A stretch of DNA of 64,000 bases from HXMU1420-13 sp965228545 (lineage in GTDB: Bacteria; Bacteroidota; Rhodothermia; Balneolales; Balneolaceae). The position numbers and the translations under genes were made by a program. This document shows, in pieces, positions 26,809-35,443 of this stretch. The stretch covers positions 1,674,001 to 1,738,000 of the forward strand of contig OZ245822.1 of NCBI GenBank assembly GCA_965228545.1, written 5' to 3'. Every line of letters starts with the position of its first letter. Positions within the stretch are counted from its first letter, which is position 1. A model generated the notes under the pieces. The model was not told the origin of the DNA, made no database searches, and worked only from the letters and a program-made list of their open reading frames with translations.

Positions 26809-28158
26809 ATGGCTGTTACTCAATCAATTCATCCCGAAGAAGTTCGAACTATCTTGGGCAAGCATTTGCTTACTGATGGCTTCGACATGGTGCTAGATCT
26901 TCAAAAAAGTAAAGGTATCTACTTACATGATAGTAAATCAGGTAGAGATTATCTCGATTTCTTCACCTTCTTTGCTTCCAATCCGTTGGGCATGAACCAT
27001 GAAAAGCTTGCCGGAGATGCTGATTTTGTTGCAAAACTAGGCCAAGTAGCTATTAATAAGCCATCAAACTCTGACGTATATACCGAAGAACTTGCCGAAT
27101 TTTTAGACGCGTTTAGCCGAATTGCTGTACCATCTACTTTACAGCATTCTTTCTTTATCTCTGGAGGAGCATTAGCTGTTGAAAACGCTATGAAAGTTGC
27201 GTTCGATTGGAAAGTGCAGAAAAACTACCAGAAAGGATATCGGGAAGAGAAAGGCCATAAAGTTCTGCATTTCGAGAAAGCATTTCATGGGCGCTCTGGG
27301 TACACTCTATCTGTAACCAACACGGTATACGATAAAGTAAAATACTTTCCAAAATTCGACTGGCCTAGGGTGATTAGTCCTGCAATGAACTACCCTGCCA
27401 CTCCAGAGCATATTGAGTTGGTGAAAAAAGATGAAAAACTAGCCGTAGCTCAAATTGAGCGTTATTTTCAAACCTATAAAGACGAAATCGCCTGTATTTT
27501 AATCGAACCGATTCAAGGTGAAGGCGGTGATCGACATTTTCGCCCTCAATTTCATGAAGCTCTTCGTCAATTAGCCGACAAGCATGAAGCACTACTCATC
27601 TATGATGAGGTTCAAACCGGTGTTGGACTCACCGGTAAATTTTGGGCTCATGAACACTATGTAACTCCTGATATCATTTCATTTGGAAAAAAAGCACAGG
27701 TTTGTGGCATCCTAGCCGGTCCCCGCGTTGATGAAGTTGAGAGCAATTGCTTTAATGTATCCTCTAGAATCAACTCAACCTGGGGAGGTAATCTTGTAGA
27801 CATGGTTCGTTTTGGTAGAATTCTTACTGTGATTGAACAAGATAATCTGGTAGAAAATGCTGCAACCGTTGGTAAGTATCTTCTATCAAAATTAGAAGCC
27901 ATGGCCGACCAACATGAATATTTAAGCAATGCCCGCGGCAAAGGCTTGATGTGTGCGATCGATTTACCGGATAGTCATTCACGCGACGCGGTAATTAGTG
28001 AATGTATGAAGCATGGCATGATGATTTTATCCTGTGGTGATAATACCGTACGCTTCCGTCCACCGCTAACGGTTACAACAGAACATATTGATGAAGGCCT
28101 GCATATTCTTGAAAACGCATACAAAGCAGCATTAACCCGCTGCCCGGTGGCTCACTAA
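26809..28158 (+). CDS. lat: L-lysine 6-transaminase
   Basis: 449 residues from the ATG at 26809. A class III aminotransferase with FDMVLDLQKSKGIYLHD, FFTFFASNPLGMNHEKL, SGGALAVENAMKVAFDWK, KAFHGRSGYTLSVTNT, CILIEPIQGEGGDRHF, IYDEVQTGVGLTG and the PLP lysine in SFGKKAQVCGI. The GKKAQVCG form and EGGDRHFRP are characteristic of lysine epsilon-aminotransferase. The product, aminoadipate semialdehyde/piperideine-6-carboxylate, feeds lysine catabolism. With rocD just upstream on the same strand, the pair suggests joint catabolism of basic amino acids. No aminoadipate semialdehyde dehydrogenase is in the window. Confidence 0.9.
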   Translation: MAVTQSIHPEEVRTILGKHLLTDGFDMVLDLQKSKGIYLHDSKSGRDYLDFFTFFASNPLGMNHEKLAGDADFVAKLGQVAINKPSNSDVYTEELAEFLDAFSRIAVPSTLQHSFFISGGALAVENAMKVAFDWKVQKNYQKGYREEKGHKVLHFEKAFHGRSGYTLSVTNTVYDKVKYFPKFDWPRVISPAMNYPATPEHIELVKKDEKLAVAQIERYFQTYKDEIACILIEPIQGEGGDRHFRPQFHEALRQLADKHEALLIYDEVQTGVGLTGKFWAHEHYVTPDIISFGKKAQVCGILAGPRVDEVESNCFNVSSRINSTWGGNLVDMVRFGRILTVIEQDNLVENAATVGKYLLSKLEAMADQHEYLSNARGKGLMCAIDLPDSHSRDAVISECMKHGMMILSCGDNTVRFRPPLTVTTEHIDEGLHILENAYKAALTRCPVAH

Positions 28159-28868
28159 ACCAATTGATGGCTTTCGGGCTGCATCACTACTTCATTAACA
28201 ACAGCAGTTGACGGCAGCGATAACGTTGCCGTTACTGTTTCCGCTACCGATTCTGCACTCAGCATAGCTTCTTTTTTTACCCGCATTTGTACTCGCTCGT
28301 CATCCCAAAATGGTGTATTAACCCCACCTAAGTAAAACAGGGTGAAATTTACACTTTCTCTTTTCAATTCTTCAGTAAGAGCTTTTGTGAAGCCTTGAAT
28401 AGCAAACTTCGATGCGGAATACACTGAAGAATTCTTCATTACAAATTTACCCATTGTACCGGGAAACATGAGAACATGAGAATTCTCATTCATGTATGGA
28501 AGCAAAGTTTGGGTAACTAAAAATGTACCATAAACATTAACGTCTATAATCTCTTTGGCCGCTTGATATTCAATGTCGCTTATTGGCTGAATGATCCCTT
28601 GACCGAATGCATTTACCAACACATCTACTTTTCCTAAACCGTCTTTTACTTGTTCGGCTAAATTTTTTACCGAAGATGGATTGGTTACATCCACATCAAT
28701 AGCGTAGGCATCTCCACCATTTGCATTTAGTTCTTTGGCAATTTCTTCAGCTTTAGATCTATTGCGCCCGGCAATTACAATTTTAGCGCCTTGTTTGGAT
28801 AGATTGGATGCAATTGCAGAACCAATTCCTCCGGTTCCACCTACAATAAGTATTACTTTATCTTTCAA
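28155..28868 (-). CDS. Short-chain dehydrogenase/reductase (SDR)
   Basis: 237 residues, classical SDR. N-terminal cofactor loop GGTGGIGSAIA (about 10-20), then IAGRNRSKAEEIA with an Arg suited to NADP, VDVLVNAFG, and the catalytic Y-x-x-x-K in SSVYSASKFAIQGF, preceded by MFPGTMGKF. The N-x-A-G motif reads NAFG. The substrate cannot be predicted. The gene converges with lat and overlaps its last 4 nt. The next minus-strand gene upstream is an unrelated secreted protein. No operon partner gives a pathway. Confidence 0.88.
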   Translation of the reverse strand: MKDKVILIVGGTGGIGSAIASNLSKQGAKIVIAGRNRSKAEEIAKELNANGGDAYAIDVDVTNPSSVKNLAEQVKDGLGKVDVLVNAFGQGIIQPISDIEYQAAKEIIDVNVYGTFLVTQTLLPYMNENSHVLMFPGTMGKFVMKNSSVYSASKFAIQGFTKALTEELKRESVNFTLFYLGGVNTPFWDDERVQMRVKKEAMLSAESVAETVTATLSLPSTAVVNEVVMQPESHQLV

Positions 28869-28948
28869 TGTTCTCTTCTTTCTTGATGAATAGTCACCCT
28901 TGTAAATGAGAACACCTTATATTTTCGTTCCGATAAACTACAATTGCT

Positions 28949-29446
28949 TCATTCAGCTCGTCGATAAAAAATACGCCAGTTTAGTGTCCACGTCTCACCG
29001 CCATCAAACGACGACTCCCAATCCCATTTCAAATTATCTTGTTCGATGTCGTAGAATCTCATTCTTTGGATCAGAGTTCTACCATCCGCTAACGTTTGTT
29101 CTTCCGTCTGAAAAATTCTTTGTCCGTTTTCAACAACTCCAGTGAAGTCGAAATAACTACCTTGATTATCAGCCCAAGCCTGCTTCCAGATATTTGTTTG
29201 CGGATTATATACTGATAATGATGTGCCTTTCATCCCGGCGTAAGCACCTGTAAGCGCACGAAAATTTTCTTGAATTACTACTCCGTCTAGCGTCTTTTCA
29301 ATCAGATTGGTACCTGTACCCTCTGTCCCATCCGAATGTTGCCATGTTAACTCCCAGTTTCCAATCCAAAAGTCGAAATAGGTTTCAGGAGATTGTGCGC
29401 TTACCAATGTGGTAACACTGCAAATAAAAAAGAGGATAGTTTTCAT
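28949..29446 (-). CDS. Secreted DUF1579-like / lipocalin-like protein
   Basis: 165 residues from the ATG at 29446 (MKTILFFICSVTTLVSAQ signal peptide; a second ATG two codons upstream is possible). The mature part begins YFDFWIGNWELTW and continues through alternating strands (VVIQENFRALTG, SLSVYNPQTNIWKQAWADNQGSY, RMRFYDIEQDNLKWDWESSFDGGETW). The F-W-I-G-x-W start and Y-x-x-x-x-x-W-x-x-x-W-x-D-x-x-G spacing are typical of DUF1579-type and related lipocalin-like proteins. Function is unknown for the family. It lies between purL and the SDR gene on the same strand, without obvious link to either. Confidence 0.65.
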   Translation of the reverse strand: MKTILFFICSVTTLVSAQSPETYFDFWIGNWELTWQHSDGTEGTGTNLIEKTLDGVVIQENFRALTGAYAGMKGTSLSVYNPQTNIWKQAWADNQGSYFDFTGVVENGQRIFQTEEQTLADGRTLIQRMRFYDIEQDNLKWDWESSFDGGETWTLNWRIFYRRAE

Positions 29447-29509
29447 AAACATTTTAGGTTCACTTTATGAAAAACTATCCTCGAATAAAAATGTGATCAG
29501 CTAATTGGG

Positions 29510-31747
29510 CTATACTTCCATTGCATTTGGGATCACAGAGTCGTGGATGGTAGCCATTTCGGCAACATCTAAAGTATCAATACCAGAAATCGCTAAGGCA
29601 CTTCCTCCAGCTGTTCCCAGCTGATAAGCGGGTACATCAGCATCTTTGAAATGAGTTAATGCGGCATCTACTTTCGCAGTTGATACAGAAATAACAACTC
29701 CTGATTGAGCTTCGCTGAACAACACTTCATGGGTGTTTCCTCCAACAGAGGATAAATCAACATTGGCTCCCATATTACCAAAAATACATTTTTCGGCCAG
29801 AGTAATGGCTAATCCACCATCCGAAATATCGTGAGCGGAAGAAACTAAACCAGATTTAATCGCTTCTAAAAGTGCGTTTTGTAACTTCACCTCAAATTCG
29901 ATATCCAATTCTGGTGAATCTCCGGCCGTTTTACCATGTATAACTTTCAAATATTCGGTAGCACCCAAGCCTGATCTTTTTGCGCCTATATATATAAGGA
30001 CATCCCCTTCAGTTTTTAGCGCCGGAGTTGTAGTGTGATTTTCTACATCTTCGATCAATCCAAGCATCCCGATAATTGGACTTGGGAAGATAGCTGATTC
30101 CGGATTTTCGTTATAGAAACTCACATTTCCACCGGTAACCGGAGTATTTAGTGCACGGCAAGCATCGCCCATTCCGGCTAATGCCTCTTTAAATGTCCAA
30201 TACACTTCCGGTTTGTAAGGGTTCCCAAAATTCAGGCAGTTTGTGATTGCGAGAGGTCGACCGCCGGAGCAAACCACATTTCGTGCTGATTCAATTACTG
30301 CTATTTGACCACCACGACGTGGATTCAAATACACATATCGCCCGTTACAATCGGTTTTTGCAACCAATCCCCGATTTGTACCTTTAATTCTTATTACTCC
30401 CGAATTTGATGCTCCGGGTGCGGTAACTGTATTCGTTCTAACAGTTGTATCATATTGTTCATGCACCCATCGTTTTGAGGCCACATTCGGCGAGTTCAAT
30501 AACTTTTTGATAGTATCCGCATGATCAACAGGATGATCTAGCTCATCAATATCAAAATTCTGAGTTTCTTCTAAGTAAGCCGGTTTTTTAGTTTCGCGTA
30601 CGTATTGTGGGGCGCCACCACCTAACACCAAATGCTCAGCAGGGATTTCGGCTTTCACTTCACCGTCTTTCATATAGGTAACTTTACCGGAATCCACTAC
30701 CTCACCAATTACTACACCGTGGAGATCCCACTTTTCGTACACATCAATAATTTCTTGTTCGCGACCTTTTTCAGCTACAATTAGCATGCGCTCCTGACTT
30801 TCAGAAAGCAGTAACTCGTAAGCGGACATTCCTTCTTCTCGAGCCGGCACTTTGTCGAGATCAACAATCATACCTTGTTCGCCTTTTGCGGTCATTTCAC
30901 TCGTTGAACACGCAATTCCAGCCGCGCCCATATCCTGCATACCAATTACGGCGCCGGTTTTTAAAGCTTCTAAACTGGCTTCGAGTAATAACTTTTCGGT
31001 AAAAGGATCACCCACTTGTACACTTGGGCGTTTTGCTTCACTTTCTTCGCTGATTTCTTCCGATGCGAAAGTTGCACCATGAATTCCGTCCCGACCGGTA
31101 CTGGCACCTACAATAATTACCGGGTTTCCAATTCCTTTTGCAATGGCCGAAGCAGTTTCACCGGCTTTCACAATACCGATACTCATGGCATTTACTAACG
31201 GATTGCCTTCGTAGCTTTCATCAAAATACACTTCGCCACCAATAACCGGAATACCAAAAGAGTTACCATAATCTCCGATTCCTCGAACCACGCCATCCAG
31301 CAAAAAGCGCACACGTGGATTTTCCATACTTCCAAAACGAAGCGAGTTTAAACTTGCAATTGGTCGCGCTCCCATCGTAAAAATATCGCGGTGAATTCCG
31401 CCCACCCCGGTTGCCGCTCCTTGATAAGGCTCTACGGCTGAAGGGTGATTATGACTTTCAATTTTGAATGCGCAACCTAAGCCATCACCGATGTCCACTA
31501 AACCTGCATTTTCCTCTCCGGCTTCCACTAATAAATGCTCGCCGTCGCGTGGTAATTTCTTTAGCTCGATGATCGAATTCTTGTACGAACAGTGCTCGCT
31601 CCACATCACCGAGTACACGCCTAACTCAGTAAAAGTTGGAGTTCTACCAAGTTTCTCCTTTATCCATCCGTATTCTTCTTCGGTTAAGCCGTGATCGAGA
31701 GCGAGTTCTAAATTAACTTCCGGTTCGTTTACAATAGGTTGAGCCAT
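29510..31747 (-). CDS. purL: Phosphoribosylformylglycinamidine synthase subunit PurL
   Basis: 745 residues, the length of the small (non-fused) PurL. Motifs in order: TELGVYSVMWSEHCSYKNS, GCAFKIESHNHPSAVEPYQGAATGVGG, GGEVYFDESY, GMQDMGAAGIACSTSEM, LLSESQERM, and in the second half YVYLNPRRGGQIAV, CLNFGNPYKPEVYW, TGGNVSFYNE and SAHDISDGGLAITLAE. It makes formylglycinamidine ribonucleotide in purine synthesis and needs PurQ and PurS, which are not in the window. It follows the rhodanese gene by 102 bp on the same strand. Confidence 0.97.
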   Translation of the reverse strand: MAQPIVNEPEVNLELALDHGLTEEEYGWIKEKLGRTPTFTELGVYSVMWSEHCSYKNSIIELKKLPRDGEHLLVEAGEENAGLVDIGDGLGCAFKIESHNHPSAVEPYQGAATGVGGIHRDIFTMGARPIASLNSLRFGSMENPRVRFLLDGVVRGIGDYGNSFGIPVIGGEVYFDESYEGNPLVNAMSIGIVKAGETASAIAKGIGNPVIIVGASTGRDGIHGATFASEEISEESEAKRPSVQVGDPFTEKLLLEASLEALKTGAVIGMQDMGAAGIACSTSEMTAKGEQGMIVDLDKVPAREEGMSAYELLLSESQERMLIVAEKGREQEIIDVYEKWDLHGVVIGEVVDSGKVTYMKDGEVKAEIPAEHLVLGGGAPQYVRETKKPAYLEETQNFDIDELDHPVDHADTIKKLLNSPNVASKRWVHEQYDTTVRTNTVTAPGASNSGVIRIKGTNRGLVAKTDCNGRYVYLNPRRGGQIAVIESARNVVCSGGRPLAITNCLNFGNPYKPEVYWTFKEALAGMGDACRALNTPVTGGNVSFYNENPESAIFPSPIIGMLGLIEDVENHTTTPALKTEGDVLIYIGAKRSGLGATEYLKVIHGKTAGDSPELDIEFEVKLQNALLEAIKSGLVSSAHDISDGGLAITLAEKCIFGNMGANVDLSSVGGNTHEVLFSEAQSGVVISVSTAKVDAALTHFKDADVPAYQLGTAGGSALAISGIDTLDVAEMATIHDSVIPNAMEV

Positions 31748-31849
31748 AGGGTATGTTTGCAGATTCGTTGGGAATGAAGGGCAGAAAATACGATGAATTT
31801 GGCTTTAATGAAGCCCTTCTTTTCCACAGGTTATCCGCATATAAGAAGA

Positions 31850-32188
31850 TCACGAAGTTTCTACAGGCAACTTTTTGCTGATCCAACCGGAAATGCCCGC
31901 CGATAGCACTTTTACATTTGTAAAGCCTTTACTTTTTGCGAGCTTGGCTGCATTAGGTGCTTTCCGGCACATAGGGTTGGAGCAATAAAATACCACCTCA
32001 GCGTGATTGTCAGCAGGTAACTCTTCCCCATTAAATGTTTCGTGATTTAGGTGGATGGCGCCAGGTACATGACCGGATGCATATACTGCCGAAGAATTCA
32101 AATCATATACATGAACGTTATTCTCTTGAATTGTAATAAGTAAATCTTTTGGTGAGATGGTTTTTAAACCCATCAATCGTGCAATCAT
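31850..32188 (-). CDS. Rhodanese-like domain protein
   Basis: 112 residues, a single rhodanese domain. It shows VHVYDLNSSAVYASGHVPGAIHLNH (the family's D-R/N...GHIPGA), an active-site loop VVFYCSNPMCRKAPNAAKLA near residues 67-80, and GWISKKLPV at the end. The catalytic Cys sits in C-S-N-P-M-C-R, a loop with a second Cys. Such proteins carry persulfide sulfur; the exact acceptor is unknown. No signal peptide, so it is probably cytoplasmic. It is divergent from the Rrf2 regulator across a 185-bp gap containing that gene's dyad. Confidence 0.88.
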   Translation of the reverse strand: MIARLMGLKTISPKDLLITIQENNVHVYDLNSSAVYASGHVPGAIHLNHETFNGEELPADNHAEVVFYCSNPMCRKAPNAAKLAKSKGFTNVKVLSAGISGWISKKLPVETS

Positions 32189-32327
32189 AACATTTTAGTT
32201 GGTTAGCTTTTAATGCGTTCCTGTTTCGAGCTGTCTCCCATTATGTTGCAGTTATTACAGATTATTCCCCTCTTTTTTTAAGAATTATTAATTCCGGTAT
32301 TGCAATTGTCGGAGGCTGTTCTTAAAA

Positions 32328-32359
32328 TCTAATAACGATATTCGAATATGAATATTAGA
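32328..32359 (+). promoter_or_regulatory. 32-bp dyad upstream of the Rrf2-cbb3 operon (likely operator)
   Basis: An inverted repeat centred between 32343 and 32344. The inner 12 nt ATATTCGAATAT are perfectly palindromic. After three mismatched pairs on each side, the outer TCTAATA / TATTAGA arms match perfectly, giving 13 of 16 pairs. It ends 14 nt before the Rrf2 ATG. Size and place fit an operator for the dimeric Rrf2 protein encoded next, or for a redox regulator of the oxidase. Confidence 0.6.
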
Positions 32360-32373
32360 ATTAAGTAGAGGCT

Positions 32374-32826
32374 ATGAAATTAGTATCACAGGGCGCCCAG
32401 TACGCTATATCAGCGATTATCGCTATTTCTAAACACGAGAACGATGTGATTTCGGCCTCCGAACTTTCGCGTAGTTTAAACTGTCCGGCCGCGTATCTCT
32501 CTCAGATTCTCTCAAAACTAAAAGCTCCGGGTATTTTAAAATCCCAGCGAGGGCTAAATGGTGGAGTTTATCTGGCAAAACCGCTGGAACAAATTTCTAT
32601 TTATGATGTGGTTTCTGCCATCGATGGTGAAGAGTTTTTTAACCTGTGTTTTATGGGAATTGAAGGCTGTGGACACATCGAGCCCTGCCCCTTCCACTTT
32701 TTTTGGTCGCAACAGCGCGAGAATATAAAAGAATGGTTGCAACAAACCACCTTTGATGATGCCGAGAAATTAATGACTCAGGCCTGGTTCGAAGAACGAC
32801 TCACCTTCTCGAACGGGATCGCCTAG
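32374..32826 (+). CDS. Rrf2 family transcriptional regulator (probable Fe-S sensor)
   Basis: 150 residues. The N-terminal winged helix starts MKLVSQGAQYAISAIIAIS and continues ELSRSLNCPAAYLSQILSKLKAPGILKSQRGLNGGVYLAKP. The sensor part has three cysteines within FNLCFMGIEGCGHIEPCPFH (C-x7-C-x5-C), the arrangement that holds a [2Fe-2S] or [4Fe-4S] cluster in IscR, NsrR and RsrR. It heads the cbb3 oxidase operon: the next gene starts directly after its stop. It probably represses or activates this operon according to iron-sulfur, oxygen or NO state. A 32-bp dyad lies 14 nt upstream of its start. Confidence 0.9.
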   Translation: MKLVSQGAQYAISAIIAISKHENDVISASELSRSLNCPAAYLSQILSKLKAPGILKSQRGLNGGVYLAKPLEQISIYDVVSAIDGEEFFNLCFMGIEGCGHIEPCPFHFFWSQQRENIKEWLQQTTFDDAEKLMTQAWFEERLTFSNGIA

Positions 32827-35268
32827 GTGCAGCAATCATCTGTCATATCAAAGTCGAGCTGTTTCCATTGCGGGGAAACCTGTAACGACGAACCTCTAAT
32901 GCTAGAGGATAAATCGTTTTGTTGTGAGGGGTGTAAAACTGTATTCCAGATATTAAATGAACACAATATGTGTTCATACTATCAATTTGATGAGCGTGCA
33001 GGTAACACGGTTACGAGTGGAATTGCACGTAAACGCTTCGAGTATCTGCAAGATATTGATGTAGAACATAAGTTGGTCGATTTCAAAAATGGCTCAACTA
33101 CTTCGGTTACCTTTTTTATCCCAAATATCCATTGTACCAGCTGTGTATGGTTGTTGGAAAATCTCGGGAATATCGACTCGGGTATTTTAAAAGGCACCGT
33201 CAATTTCATGAAGCGTACAGTTACTTTTCTTTATGATGACGCTTCTACCTCACTTCGTGCTATTGTAGAATTACTCACCACCATCGGGTACGAACCAAAT
33301 CTTACCTTAGATCAGCTGGATAAAAAAGAATCGGGCACTATTGATCGCAGTTTATGGCTTAAACTGGGCGTAGCTGGTTTTTGCTTCGGCAATATTATGC
33401 TGTTTAGTTTCCCGGAATATCTAAAAATGGATCAATCGGGTTCTTCCGAGATGTTTCGTTATTTCTTTGGGGGCCTCAATATCCTGCTTTCAATCCCCGT
33501 TTTATTCTACAGCAGCATCGACTACCTAAAATCGGCTTGGGCCGCACTTTCTCAGCGTGGCGTCAATCTCGATGTTCCCATCAGTATTGGGATTTTAGCC
33601 CTGTTTGGCCGCAGTTTATACGAAATATTAAGTAATACCGGTGCCGGTTATTTCGACTCTTTTACCGGATTCATTTTCTTTTTGTTGATTGGAAAAGTGG
33701 TGCAGCAAAAAACCTTTGCCCGCCTCTCTTTCGATCGAGATTATAAGTCGTACTTACCCATTTCTGTAATTAAACTAGTGGGAGATTCCGAAGAATCCAT
33801 TCCGGTAGATAAACTGGAAATTGGTGATCGAGTGTTACTTCGCAATCAAGAACTTATCCCGGCTGATGCTGTACTCGAATCGGAGCAAGCCGCCATCGAC
33901 TATAGCTTCATCACCGGCGAAACAGAGCCTGTATCGGTTGTAAAGGGTACCAAAGTTTTTGCCGGGGGTAAAATTATTGGATGCAATGCCGAGTTTCTGA
34001 TCGCCAAAAAAGTGGAACATAGCTATCTAACCCAACTTTGGGAAAACGAAGCGTTTGCAAAGAGAGAAGAAGAAAAAGTAATTACCTCATTTGCGGATCG
34101 AATTTCCCCTCATTTTACACTCACTGTGTTGATTATCGCTTTTGTCTCACTAATTGTTTGGCTTCAAATTGATGCAAGCAAAGCTTTTACCATCTTCACA
34201 GCGGTGCTTATTGTAGCCTGCCCATGTGCATTGGCACTTTCCACTCCTTTTACTCTCGGCGCCGCCGTTAATATTCTTTCTTTAAATGGATTATATGTTA
34301 GGAGCTCCAACGTACTTGAAGCTCTAAGCCGAGCTACTACTTTTGTATTTGATAAAACAGGTACCATCACAGAATCTGAAAAATCGGAAGTACGTTTTAT
34401 TGGTGGCGACTTATCTCTAGAGGAAAAGATCTTCATCAAATCTACGGTAAAGCAGTCTATTCATCCCCTTTCTAAAATTATTACCAAGTCGCTAACTCAG
34501 GAAACCAAGCTTCCTGATTTTGTGGAAGAGATTCCCGGTAAAGGCTTGATAGCACACTATAGAAAAGACGTAGTACTAATCGGGAGTAAATCATTTCTAG
34601 CCGAGCATTCTTCATCAAGTATCTCCGGATTTGTAAACACGAATTCTGCCGGATCTTTGGTTCATGTGATGATTTCCGATTCTTATAAAGGTGCATTTCT
34701 TTTGGAAAACAAACTCAGAGACGGCATTCAGGATGTGCTGGCTACGCTTGGAAAACAACAGGATGTGTACCTTGTATCAGGCGATAATGAAGCGGAAGGA
34801 AAAAAATTAAAAGAAGCCTATCCATTTTGGACGGAGATGTTATTCAATCAATCGCCGATGCAAAAACTGGAAGTGATTGATCGCCTGCATCAGCAAAAAG
34901 AGCATGTTGTGATGATAGGAGATGGATTGAACGATGCCGGAGCGCTTAAAGCAAGCGACTTCGGTATCGCCATCTCTGATGATATGAGCTCATTTTCGCC
35001 TGCGTGTGATGCCATCGCAGAGTCAGGCTCGCTAAAAAACCTTGCTACATTGGTTGATTTTAGCAGATCAGCATTTCGAATAATCGTAGCCAGTTTTGGC
35101 ATCTCGTTGCTGTACAATCTCACCGGATTAGGATTCGCAATAACCGGCAATTTATCGCCATTGGTAGCAGCAATCATCATGCCCCTAAGCTCGGTAAGCG
35201 TGATGGCATTCACGAACATTGCCACTCGTATTAAAGCAAACCAAATGAATCTGAAAATATGGGCGTAA
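32827..35268 (+). CDS. ccoI: FixI/CcoI-type copper-transporting P-type ATPase
   Basis: 813 residues, starting at a GTG directly after the Rrf2 stop. An N-terminal zinc-ribbon-like stretch (CFHCGETCNDEP...FCCEGC, residues about 12-40) is followed by a heavy-metal domain with IPNIHCTSCVWLLENL, eight predicted membrane helices, VACPCALALSTPF (CPC copper path), the phosphorylation site DKTGTITE, and GDGLNDAGALKASDFG. The family exports copper to the periplasm for CuB assembly in cbb3 oxidases. Position between Rrf2 and ccoS agrees. It overlaps ccoS by 10 nt. No defects. Confidence 0.95.
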   Translation: MQQSSVISKSSCFHCGETCNDEPLMLEDKSFCCEGCKTVFQILNEHNMCSYYQFDERAGNTVTSGIARKRFEYLQDIDVEHKLVDFKNGSTTSVTFFIPNIHCTSCVWLLENLGNIDSGILKGTVNFMKRTVTFLYDDASTSLRAIVELLTTIGYEPNLTLDQLDKKESGTIDRSLWLKLGVAGFCFGNIMLFSFPEYLKMDQSGSSEMFRYFFGGLNILLSIPVLFYSSIDYLKSAWAALSQRGVNLDVPISIGILALFGRSLYEILSNTGAGYFDSFTGFIFFLLIGKVVQQKTFARLSFDRDYKSYLPISVIKLVGDSEESIPVDKLEIGDRVLLRNQELIPADAVLESEQAAIDYSFITGETEPVSVVKGTKVFAGGKIIGCNAEFLIAKKVEHSYLTQLWENEAFAKREEEKVITSFADRISPHFTLTVLIIAFVSLIVWLQIDASKAFTIFTAVLIVACPCALALSTPFTLGAAVNILSLNGLYVRSSNVLEALSRATTFVFDKTGTITESEKSEVRFIGGDLSLEEKIFIKSTVKQSIHPLSKIITKSLTQETKLPDFVEEIPGKGLIAHYRKDVVLIGSKSFLAEHSSSSISGFVNTNSAGSLVHVMISDSYKGAFLLENKLRDGIQDVLATLGKQQDVYLVSGDNEAEGKKLKEAYPFWTEMLFNQSPMQKLEVIDRLHQQKEHVVMIGDGLNDAGALKASDFGIAISDDMSSFSPACDAIAESGSLKNLATLVDFSRSAFRIIVASFGISLLYNLTGLGFAITGNLSPLVAAIIMPLSSVSVMAFTNIATRIKANQMNLKIWA

Positions 35269-35441
35269 TTATCTTTTTGATCTTATTTAGCTTAATTGTG
35301 GCACTCACTTTTCTGTACGCCTTTTTCTGGGCGGTTAAATCGGGGCAATTCGACGATCCTCAAACACCGGGTATTCGCATGCTTTTCGATAATGAAACTT
35401 CTACACAAAATAATCAAACACTAACCAAACGAGGGGAATAA
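35259..35441 (+). CDS. ccoS: cbb3-type oxidase assembly protein CcoS
   Basis: 60 residues: one N-terminal membrane helix (MGVIIFLILFSLIVALTFLYAFFWAVKSGQFDD), then the family motif S-G-Q-F-D-D-P and a short polar tail. CcoS is required for cofactor insertion into the cbb3 oxidase. It starts 10 nt inside ccoI and is followed 2 nt later by ccoN-O, consistent with tight operon organisation. Confidence 0.93.
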   Translation: MGVIIFLILFSLIVALTFLYAFFWAVKSGQFDDPQTPGIRMLFDNETSTQNNQTLTKRGE

Positions 35442-35443
35442 CC

